7,924 bases of DNA, taken from ARS98 sp030744725 (GTDB taxonomy: Bacteria; Planctomycetota; Planctomycetia; Pirellulales; Pirellulaceae). The stretch covers positions 1 to 7,924 of the forward strand of contig JASLPZ010000329.1 in assembly GCA_030744725.1 (NCBI GenBank), read 5' to 3'. The stretch's first letter is position 1. Each line of letters starts with the position of its first letter. Below, one piece after another: positions 1-5,643 of this stretch. The notes under the pieces were generated by a model. The model saw only the letters and a list, made by a program, of their open reading frames with translations. It did not search any database and was not told the origin of the DNA. Made by a program: the position numbers and the translations under genes.

Positions 1-1
1 T

Positions 2-193
2 GCCAAGTTTGGTATGCAACTGATGGACGATGCGTTATTCAAGTTGTGGAAGGCTGATATGGTCACCGTCGAAGATATCCTGTCGAAGGCGCAGAATCCG
101 GACGATTTGGCGAAGAAAATTGTCAACGCCAAGCGAATGATGGCGGACGAAGGTGATGAAGACGAGGACGATGAAGACGATTCCATGGGCTAA
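2..193 (+). CDS. PilT/PilU-family type IV pilus ATPase, C-terminal fragment
   Basis: The 5' part of this gene lies outside the window; 63 codons and the TAA stop at 191-193 are visible. The fragment begins AKFGMQLMDDALFKLWKADM and continues with a segment around 'EDILSKAQNPDDLAKKI'. This matches the C-terminal helices of PilT/PilU ATPases (G-x-Q-x-x-D-x-A-L-x-x-L, then an Ala/Asn-Pro-Asp-x-L-x-x-x-I element); the resemblance to PilU is especially close. Such ATPases are cytoplasmic hexamers that drive retraction of the pilus. After the conserved end the protein carries a tail of about 15 residues that is almost all Asp/Glu (codons at about 144-190), which is not part of the family core. The gene sits 87 bp upstream of the pilB-like gene on the same strand, which supports a pilus role. 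The catalytic core is not visible, so a second PilB-type ATPase cannot be fully excluded. Confidence 0.72.
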   Translation, partial: AKFGMQLMDDALFKLWKADMVTVEDILSKAQNPDDLAKKIVNAKRMMADEGDEDEDDEDDSMG

Positions 194-199
194 GGAGGA
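192..199 (+). promoter_or_regulatory. Orphan perfect Shine-Dalgarno (AAGGAGGA) without a start codon at proper distance
   Basis: AAGGAGGA overlaps the TAA stop of the upstream ATPase gene. No ATG, GTG or TTG follows within 5-15 nt. The nearest candidates are TTG 226 and ATG 235, both of which open only a very short frame that ends at 261. The real pilB start is about 80 nt downstream and has its own weaker ribosome-binding site. It may be a relic, a standby site or the ribosome-binding site of a tiny leader ORF. Confidence 0.5.
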
Positions 200-213
200 A
201 AGCCGACTAGGCG

Positions 214-229
214 GCAACGGCGACGTTGC
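214..229 (+). other. Perfect 6-bp hairpin with GCGA (GNRA) tetraloop
   Basis: GCAACG (214-219) and CGTTGC (224-229) are perfect reverse complements around the loop GCGA, which fits the stable GNRA class. It is followed by AATTTA and not by a run of T, so it does not look like an ordinary intrinsic terminator. A competing 4-bp stem (202-205 with 212-215) shares two bases with it. The position between two ATPase genes suggests an mRNA-stability or translation-control element; this is inference. Confidence 0.5.
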
Positions 230-247
230 AATTTATGACTATGACCG

Positions 248-269
248 AGCAGTACAACTAGCAGTACAA
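248..269 (+). repeat. Two direct copies of AGCAGTACAA, 12-nt period
   Basis: AGCAGTACAA occurs at 248-257 and again at 260-269, separated by CT. The second copy runs into the likely ribosome-binding site of the pilB-like gene (AAGAGG, 268-273). A protein-binding site or simple slippage are both possible. Confidence 0.55.
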
Positions 270-273
270 GAGG
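268..273 (+). promoter_or_regulatory. Ribosome-binding site that decides the pilB start
   Basis: AAGAGG lies 7 nt before ATG 281 but only 4 nt before the in-frame GTG 278. The spacing favours ATG 281 as the start of the assembly ATPase. Confidence 0.6.
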
Positions 274-280
274 CAATGTG

Positions 281-1999
281 ATGGCGATTCGTCGCATCGG
301 ACAGATCCTGGTCGACATGGGTTTTATCAACGACGACCAGTTGGAAATGCTGCTCGAAGAGCAGGATCGGCAGCCCGGTGAAAAACTGGGGATGGTCGCC
401 GAGGAATTGGGGCTCGTCACGGACGAACAAGTTGCGCAAGCGTTGGCCGAGCAGATGAACATGCAGGTCATCAGCCTGGAGGACTTCGAGCTGGAGGAGG
501 AGACACAAGAGCAGATCTCCGAAACGATGGCGCAGATGTACAACGTGATCCCGGTTCGGCGGGAAGGCGACGTACTGACGATCGCCACCAACGAACCGCA
601 GAACCTGGTCATTCAGGACGACCTGCGGACCTTTCTGGGCCTCGAGATTCGAGTCTTGGTGGCGACGCAGCGCGAGGTCACGGCCGCTCTCGAGAAATAC
701 TACAACGCCGGCGGTGAGAGCGTTGAACGCCTTGTCGAGGAACTGGAAAATGACGAGGGATTGAAGAAGATGGCCGAGGAGATGGAAACCTCCTCCGCCT
801 TCGACTTGACCAGTGCCGAGGCCCTGGCGGACAGCGCGCCGGTCCGCAAACTGCTGAACATGATCTTGTTGTTGGCGATCAAGGACCATGCCAGCGATAT
901 CCACTTCGAGCCGTTCGAGGAAGAATTCCGCATCCGGATTAAGGCCGACGGTGTATTGTACGAAATGGTACCACCACCTCGACATCTGGCGTTTGCGATC
1001 ACGACGCGGATCAAGGTGATGGCGGACTTGGATATTGCAGAACGCCGCATGCCGCAAGACGGTCGGATTGAACTGGTCGTCGGCGGCCACTCGGTGGACC
1101 TTCGCATCAGTGTACTGCCGACCATGTTCGGCGAAAGCACGGTCATGCGGGTCCTGGATCGCTCAGTCGTGTCGCTCGACTTGAACAAAGTCGGGATGGA
1201 TGCGCCCACGATGAAGAATTTCCGGGAAGTTATCGAGAAACCGAACGGAATCGTACTGGTGACGGGCCCCACGGGTTCGGGCAAGACCACCACGCTCTAT
1301 TCGGCTTTGACCGAATTGAATGTGATCGAGGAGAAGTTGATCACCACGGAAGATCCGGTGGAATACGAGATCGACGGGATCATTCAGATTCCCGTCGATG
1401 CCGACATCGACGTTACCTTTGCGGCCTGCTTGCGGTCGATTCTGCGACAGGATCCGGATCGCATCCTGGTGGGTGAAATTCGCGACTTGGAAACCGCGGA
1501 AATCGCCGTGCAAGCATCGTTGACGGGTCACATGGTTTTCAGCACGTTGCACACCAACGACGCGCCGAGTTCGATCACCCGCCTGAAGGACATGGGGATC
1601 CCGACGTTCCTCATCACAGCGACGGTCGAGGCAATTCTCGCGCAACGCCTCGTGCGGCGGATTTGTACGCAATGCCGCGCTGAGATTGAGCCAACGGACG
1701 AAATCCTCACAGATCTCGAACAGACCCATGAATCGCTCGGCGACCGCAAGCTCTTTCGTGGCAGTGGCTGCGATGGCTGCAACAATACTGGATACAAGGG
1801 CCGCGTCGGGCTCTTCGAATTGATGATCATGAACGACGAACTGCGAGAGTTGATTCTCAACAATGCGCCGATTGATACGCTGCGCGACGCGGCACGCGGC
1901 TACGGAATGGTCTCTCTGCGTGATGCAGGCGAGACTTTCATGTTTGATGGGGTGACGTCGCCGGACGAAGTCATCCGCGAAACCATTTTGGAAGCGTAA
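281..1999 (+). CDS. pilB: Type IV pilus / type II secretion assembly ATPase, PilB/GspE family
   Basis: A 572-residue cytoplasmic hexameric ATPase that energises pilin polymerisation, of normal length for PilB. The N terminus has two 24-residue units (5-28 and 35-58) with the R/K-x-G...G...Q pattern of the MshEN/GspE N-terminal domain. A linker leads to the ATPase core: Walker A GPTGSGKT at 329-336 (Lys335), Asp box TTEDPVEYE at 355-363, Walker B region with Glu399 in VGEIRD, and His box around H417-H424 (GHMVFSTLHTND). The zinc-binding tetracysteine motif typical of PilB/GspE is present as C462-x2-C465 and C497-x2-C500. All catalytic motifs are intact, so the enzyme should be active. The start at ATG 281 is preferred over GTG 278 from ribosome-binding-site spacing. 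The next gene, the platform protein, follows after 46 bp, as in pilB-pilC or gspE-gspF operons. PilB and GspE cannot be told apart here with certainty. Confidence 0.95.
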   Translation: MAIRRIGQILVDMGFINDDQLEMLLEEQDRQPGEKLGMVAEELGLVTDEQVAQALAEQMNMQVISLEDFELEEETQEQISETMAQMYNVIPVRREGDVLTIATNEPQNLVIQDDLRTFLGLEIRVLVATQREVTAALEKYYNAGGESVERLVEELENDEGLKKMAEEMETSSAFDLTSAEALADSAPVRKLLNMILLLAIKDHASDIHFEPFEEEFRIRIKADGVLYEMVPPPRHLAFAITTRIKVMADLDIAERRMPQDGRIELVVGGHSVDLRISVLPTMFGESTVMRVLDRSVVSLDLNKVGMDAPTMKNFREVIEKPNGIVLVTGPTGSGKTTTLYSALTELNVIEEKLITTEDPVEYEIDGIIQIPVDADIDVTFAACLRSILRQDPDRILVGEIRDLETAEIAVQASLTGHMVFSTLHTNDAPSSITRLKDMGIPTFLITATVEAILAQRLVRRICTQCRAEIEPTDEILTDLEQTHESLGDRKLFRGSGCDGCNNTGYKGRVGLFELMIMNDELRELILNNAPIDTLRDAARGYGMVSLRDAGETFMFDGVTSPDEVIRETILEA

Positions 2000-2045
2000 G
2001 CCTGTTTGTCAGCAAGCGGTAAACCAAGCAGACGGGAATTGAATC

Positions 2046-3458
2046 ATGCCTACATTTCAATTTGAAGCCATGGACGCCACGGGCGCAGAGATCCGTGATG
2101 TCATCGAAGCAGCCACTGAGGAAGAAGCTCAGGGCACGATCCGACAGATGGGGTACTTCGTTACGAAGATCTCCGTCAAAAAGGCGGGTGCTCAGGAAAC
2201 AGTCAAGAAAAAGGGACGTAAGAAATCCTTCGCCATCGGCGGTGGCGGAACGAAATTCGTCTGCGCGTTCACGCGTCAGCTTTCCATTCTGCAAGACGCT
2301 GGTTTGCCGATTCTCCGCAGCCTGAAAATCCTGGAGAACAACGCCAAACCAGGCAAATTGAAGAACTCCCTGATGGACGTCTGCGAAGAGATCGAGACCG
2401 GCTCAACGTTGTCCGAAGCGATGGCGAAGAGCCCCAAGGTCTTCAATCGGCTGTACATCAACATGATCAAGGCCGGCGAAGCGGGCGGTGCCTTGGAAGT
2501 CATTTTGCAGCGTCTTGCCGAATTCATGGAGCGAGCTGAATCGCTCAAGAAAAAGGTCAAAGGTGCCATGATCTACCCGGTTGTGGTCATCCTGGTGGCG
2601 GTGAGCATCTTGATTTTTATCATGCTCAAGATCGTGCCCGTGTTTGCCAAAATGTTCGATGAATTCGAATTGGAGTTGCCGGCAGCCACGTTGCTACTGG
2701 TGGCGATTTCCGATTTTGTCGTGGGTTACTGGTTCCTCTTGCCCGCCATCCCCGTGTCGATCTGGTTGTTTATCAAACTTGCGCGGAAGTTTAAACATGG
2801 CCGGATGGGCTGGGATATGTACGTGCTCAAGCTGCCGATCATGGGTAATCTAATCGAGAAGAATATTTTGGCTCGGACCACGCGAACTTTGGGAACCTTG
2901 ATTTCCAGCGGTGTGCCGATCCTCGAGGCGTTGAATATCACTCGCGAGACCGCGGGTAATGCCTTGTTCGAGCGAATGTATGGCAAGGTGACCGATTCGA
3001 TTCGCGATGGAAATACTGTGGCTCGGCCGTTGGCCGAGTATTCGCGACTGGGTTTTCATCCTGTTTGTGCGATGTTCTGGTTCCTGATGGGTGCCACGCC
3101 AGGCATTCTGATGATCTGCCTGACGCCGATGAAAGACATGGGGTTCATGCTGTTGTTGGGAACACAAGTTGCGCTTGGTGCAGGAACCTTGTCGACACTG
3201 TTTTATGCCAGCAAGATCAAGACGCGCGTGGTGGATGATTTGGTAGTCAACATGGTGGATGTCGGCGAAGAGACCGGCGAACTGGATACCATGCTTTACA
3301 AAGTTGCCGACCAGTTTGATGAAGAGGTCAAGACTCTGACTGACGGTTTGATGGCCTTGTTGGAACCGCTGATGATCTGCTTCCTGGGTGGAGCGGTCGG
3401 TTTCATCGTGATTTCGTTATTCATGCCGTTGGTTGCCCTGATTCAAGGTCTGTCGTAA
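2046..3458 (+). CDS. pilC: Inner-membrane platform protein, PilC/GspF family, with extra hydrophobic insert
   Basis: A 470-residue polytopic membrane protein that couples the assembly ATPase to the growing fibre. The N terminus (MPTFQFEAMDATGAEIRDVI) is the usual PilC/GspF opening. Two T2SSF domains follow. The first runs from about F75 (FTRQLSILQDAGLP) with the GEAGG element at 144-148, then a membrane segment at about 177-200 and another at about 215-245. The second runs from about L275 (TRTLGTLISSGVPILEAL) with the GEETGELD element at 407-414 and a last membrane helix at about 435-465. PilC proteins are usually near 400 residues. The excess is mostly one segment at about 340-394, hydrophobic and Met/Leu-rich, lying between the FHP element (337-339) and GEETG, which normally are close together. 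The reading frame is continuous through it, so it is not a frameshift artefact. The 46-bp gap before the gene holds only a weak GGGA (2034-2036 plus A2037) ribosome-binding site and a weak 7-bp inverted repeat. Confidence 0.93.
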   Translation: MPTFQFEAMDATGAEIRDVIEAATEEEAQGTIRQMGYFVTKISVKKAGAQETVKKKGRKKSFAIGGGGTKFVCAFTRQLSILQDAGLPILRSLKILENNAKPGKLKNSLMDVCEEIETGSTLSEAMAKSPKVFNRLYINMIKAGEAGGALEVILQRLAEFMERAESLKKKVKGAMIYPVVVILVAVSILIFIMLKIVPVFAKMFDEFELELPAATLLLVAISDFVVGYWFLLPAIPVSIWLFIKLARKFKHGRMGWDMYVLKLPIMGNLIEKNILARTTRTLGTLISSGVPILEALNITRETAGNALFERMYGKVTDSIRDGNTVARPLAEYSRLGFHPVCAMFWFLMGATPGILMICLTPMKDMGFMLLLGTQVALGAGTLSTLFYASKIKTRVVDDLVVNMVDVGEETGELDTMLYKVADQFDEEVKTLTDGLMALLEPLMICFLGGAVGFIVISLFMPLVALIQGLS

Positions 3459-3465
3459 CGTTGCC

Positions 3466-3522
3466 GATCGGGCCGCCGAAACAAGACCCGTCTGGCGGAC
3501 GGTTTTGTCGAGCGGCGCGATC
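3466..3522 (+). promoter_or_regulatory. Long imperfect hairpin in the pilC-pseudopilin gap
   Basis: The 143-bp gap 3459-3601 has no gene. Reading 3466-3522 as RNA, the two arms pair almost end to end: 3466-3470 with 3518-3522, 3472-3476 with 3512-3516, 3477-3478 with 3509-3510, 3481-3486 with 3503-3508, and 3488-3493 with 3497-3502, closing on the loop GGC (3494-3496). That is 24 pairs (two G-U) with one mismatch and three small bulges. The inner stem alone, followed by TTTT at 3503-3506, resembles a weak intrinsic terminator. In the full fold those T's are paired. It could attenuate transcription, protect the pilin mRNA or be an RNase III processing site. The structure is seen; the function is inferred. 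Confidence 0.6.
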
Positions 3523-3581
3523 CAACGTGGTCCAAGATGCCTGTGACGAACCCAGATTTAAACAGCGGTTTGATCTGCCAA

Positions 3582-3590
3582 AAGGAGAGG
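3582..3590 (+). promoter_or_regulatory. Ribosome-binding site that decides the first pseudopilin start
   Basis: AAGGAGAGG lies 11 nt before ATG 3602 and 23 nt before the next in-frame ATG (3614). A TTG at 3461 would extend the frame upstream through the hairpin but has no ribosome-binding site and would bury the prepilin leader. ATG 3602 gives an 8-residue leader ending in Gly, as expected. Confidence 0.65.
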
Positions 3591-3601
3591 AAGCGCCAGT
3601 C

Positions 3602-4471
3602 ATGCATACTTCCATGCGACGCGGCTTTACGTTAGTTGAAATGTTGGTGGTGATCATCATCATCGGGATCCTCGCGGCGATTCTGGTGCCCACGGTTGGC
3701 ATGGCAATTCGCCGATCAAAGAATGCGGCGATGGGCATCGAGTTGGATCAGCTTGCCGGTGCAATCGAACAGTACAAGTCGAAGGTTAACGATTACCCGC
3801 CCGACTTTACAAACGCGGCGGCATTGGCGAATCACATCGCACGTGCCTATCCGCGGAGCAACCGCGCGTCCGTGCCCGTGTGGCTGACATCTACATACGC
3901 AGACGGCCGCAAGCCAGCAAATCTGGACCCGGCCGAGGCGATCGTCTTCTGGCTTTCTCTCGTGCGCAACAACCCCCGCAATCCGCTTACGGGGACTGGC
4001 GACGAAGTTTCGTACTACCCGTTTGATAAAACGCGACTTACCGACATCGATGGTGATGGCTGGAATGAGTACGTACCGAAACATGCACGGGGCGCTCCCT
4101 ACGTCTATTTCGATGGTCGTGTGATTGCAGGAGCCTACGCCTACACCGGAGCGAGATACGCAAATTCGGCCGTGGGGGCTGTTCGTCCCTACCGCTCGAA
4201 CACGCCGATCGATGCACGTGACAACAATCGAACGCGCCCCAGGACGCCCAGCAACAATACCCAGTGGGTGAAGCCTGAGACGTTCCAGATTTTTTGTGCT
4301 GGGCTCGATAACCGTTTCGGCGTTGACAACCTCGACGCTTCCAATAATCTCGTTTTCAAAAAGTTTCCGACTCCTAATTATTACATCATCACGAGCAACG
4401 ATCGCACGCAAGATATGGATAACCTCACCGACTTTAGTGAAGGCAGGACGATCGAGGACCATATCCCATGA
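3602..4471 (+). CDS. Large pseudopilin, GspG-like prepilin
   Basis: A 289-residue protein starting with a textbook class III leader: a short basic peptide (MHTSMRRG), cleavage after G8, and the mature N terminus FTLVEMLVVIIIIGILAAIL with Glu at +5 (E13). This helix anchors the subunit in the membrane before assembly and packs in the fibre core afterwards. Residues about 40-60 (LDQLAGAIEQYKSKVNDYPP) resemble the alpha-helix and following 'YP' turn of GspG. The globular part is about twice the size of GspG. It has an Asp-rich loop DIDGDGWNE at 148-156 and ends with AGLDNRFG (233-240) and DNLTDFSEG (273-281), elements shared in part with the next gene. It is the first gene after the hairpin gap and its stop overlaps the next start by 4 bp (ATGA, 4468-4471), so translational coupling is likely. 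Function is probably the major or a minor pseudopilin; which one is not certain. Confidence 0.85.
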   Translation: MHTSMRRGFTLVEMLVVIIIIGILAAILVPTVGMAIRRSKNAAMGIELDQLAGAIEQYKSKVNDYPPDFTNAAALANHIARAYPRSNRASVPVWLTSTYADGRKPANLDPAEAIVFWLSLVRNNPRNPLTGTGDEVSYYPFDKTRLTDIDGDGWNEYVPKHARGAPYVYFDGRVIAGAYAYTGARYANSAVGAVRPYRSNTPIDARDNNRTRPRTPSNNTQWVKPETFQIFCAGLDNRFGVDNLDASNNLVFKKFPTPNYYIITSNDRTQDMDNLTDFSEGRTIEDHIP

Positions 4472-5640
4472 TCCAGACTCCGAAACGGCACCTATCCAGT
4501 CGACGAACGCAGCATCACCGCCGGTCGTTTACGCTTTTCGAACTGATGGTGGTAGTCGTGATCATCTCGATCATCGCCACAATGACATTGTTTACGCTTT
4601 TTGGTGTGATGGAAAACGCAAAAGAAGCGCGAACGCGGTCGCAGATCGCCAAGCTACATGAATTAATCATGACCAAATGGGAGAGCTACCGAACCCGCGC
4701 CATTCCGGTTGTGATTCCCGCCACAGCCCTGCCACGAGTTGCTGCACAGCAACGTCTCGCAGGAATGCGCGAATTGATGCGCATGGAACTGCCGGAACGC
4801 AAGACGGACCTGATTGATTCGGCTGTGATCCTGGTCAAACCAGGCAGTTCCTCTCCGCTACAAGTTTCGCTCTGGCGCACTTACCGACGCAAGGCGGGTG
4901 CGCTCGTCAAGGCAAAACACACAACCCCCACTAATCCGACGCCAGATTGGAAGTTGTGCGACACGTGGACACCAGAGTTGCAGGGAGCTGAGTGTCTTTA
5001 CTTGATCGTTTCGGTGATGCGAGACGGAGACTCAAACGGACTTGACTTCTTCAAAGAATCGGAGATTCAGGACACTGATGACGACGGGATTCCAGAGATT
5101 GTTGATGGTTGGGGGCGACCGATCGAATTCCTGCGTTGGGCTCCAGGATTTGTCGCCGTCCGAGGCAATGACGGCGCCTGGGGAGTGCTTAACGTCGATG
5201 ATGACGGAGTTAACGGAACTGACGACCTTGGTGAGCGAGGCTGGCCCAACTCGGACGATGAATTGGTCTCTGATATCCACGATCGGGACGCTAGTAAGTC
5301 ACCAGATCCTTTTGATCCTCTCAAAGTCGATCCGCGATGGGGCGATAACGATCCAAACAATAATCCATACAATCCATCCAACGACCCATTTGCGTTGTAC
5401 CCTGTCATCTATTCAGCTGGCCGCGATCAGCTTTACGGTATCAGTACAGACTACGATACGGACCCAAATACGCAACCTCCGCCTTGTCAAAACTACGATC
5501 GTTTTCGGTATTCCACGGACTCTCAGTTCCCTAATGATCCTTATCATGTCTTCACTTTAGGCGGGGCCCAATCCATGTTTGGCCTTCCCGACAAGAACGG
5601 CATAGACAACATCACGAATCATGCACTTGGAGTGAATTGA
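4468..5640 (+). CDS. Very large pseudopilin with two EF-hand-like calcium loops
   Basis: A 390-residue prepilin-like protein. The leader is 20 residues, rich in Arg/His, and the mature N terminus would be FTLFELMVVVVIISIIATM with Glu at +5 (E25). The residue before the cleavage point is Ser20, not the usual Gly. A helical stretch (ENAKEARTRSQIAKLHELI) follows the membrane helix. The globular part holds two loops of EF-hand/dockerin spacing: D202-x-D204-x-D206-G207 with D213 at position 12, and N242-x-D244-x-D246-G247 with D253 at position 12. The first is followed by GWGRPIEFLRWAPGF. An Asn/Asp/Pro-rich tract lies at about 290-312. The C terminus has SAGRDQLYG (316-324) and DNITNHALG (380-388), recalling the previous gene. 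The start ATG overlaps the previous stop. It cannot be assigned to a single Gsp letter; a minor pseudopilin or fibre-tip role is plausible. Confidence 0.82.
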   Translation: MIQTPKRHLSSRRTQHHRRSFTLFELMVVVVIISIIATMTLFTLFGVMENAKEARTRSQIAKLHELIMTKWESYRTRAIPVVIPATALPRVAAQQRLAGMRELMRMELPERKTDLIDSAVILVKPGSSSPLQVSLWRTYRRKAGALVKAKHTTPTNPTPDWKLCDTWTPELQGAECLYLIVSVMRDGDSNGLDFFKESEIQDTDDDGIPEIVDGWGRPIEFLRWAPGFVAVRGNDGAWGVLNVDDDGVNGTDDLGERGWPNSDDELVSDIHDRDASKSPDPFDPLKVDPRWGDNDPNNNPYNPSNDPFALYPVIYSAGRDQLYGISTDYDTDPNTQPPPCQNYDRFRYSTDSQFPNDPYHVFTLGGAQSMFGLPDKNGIDNITNHALGVN

Positions 5641-5643
5641 GCG

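Noticed and set aside
235..261. 8-codon ORF (MTMTEQYN) before pilB as a gene
   Set aside because: The nearest Shine-Dalgarno is about 35 nt upstream, too far unless the hairpin shortens the distance; kept only as a possibility within the leader finding.
239..1090. Long open frame on the minus strand opposite the pilB-like gene (283 codons)
   Set aside because: It lies wholly antisense to a gene with complete catalytic motifs, its product is His/Arg/Leu-rich low-quality sequence with no recognisable domain, and such frames are expected opposite this kind of codon use.
2002..2031. Inverted repeat CTGTTTG / CAAGCAG in the pilB-pilC gap as a terminator
   Set aside because: Only 7 pairs including one G-U, a 16-nt loop and no T-run; weak enough to be chance.
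3555..3563. GATTTAAAC as a -10 promoter element for the pilin genes
   Set aside because: No convincing -35 element at the right distance upstream, and promoter consensus in this likely phylum is poorly defined, so it cannot be supported from sequence alone.
3461..3601. Upstream extension of the GspG-like gene from TTG 3461
   Set aside because: It would add 47 residues before the prepilin leader, has no ribosome-binding site and runs through the hairpin; ATG 3602 with AAGGAGAGG upstream gives a standard leader.
3716..4462. Minus-strand open frame of 248 codons opposite the GspG-like gene
   Set aside because: The plus strand has a clear prepilin leader, ribosome-binding site and conserved end; the antisense product has no motif or signal and is Arg/Val-rich in the manner of a shadow frame.
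5042..5560. Plus-strand open frame of 172 codons in another frame inside the 390-residue pseudopilin
   Set aside because: It overlaps the calcium-loop region of the real gene, has no ribosome-binding site and its product is Thr/Ser/Ile-rich without any recognisable domain.
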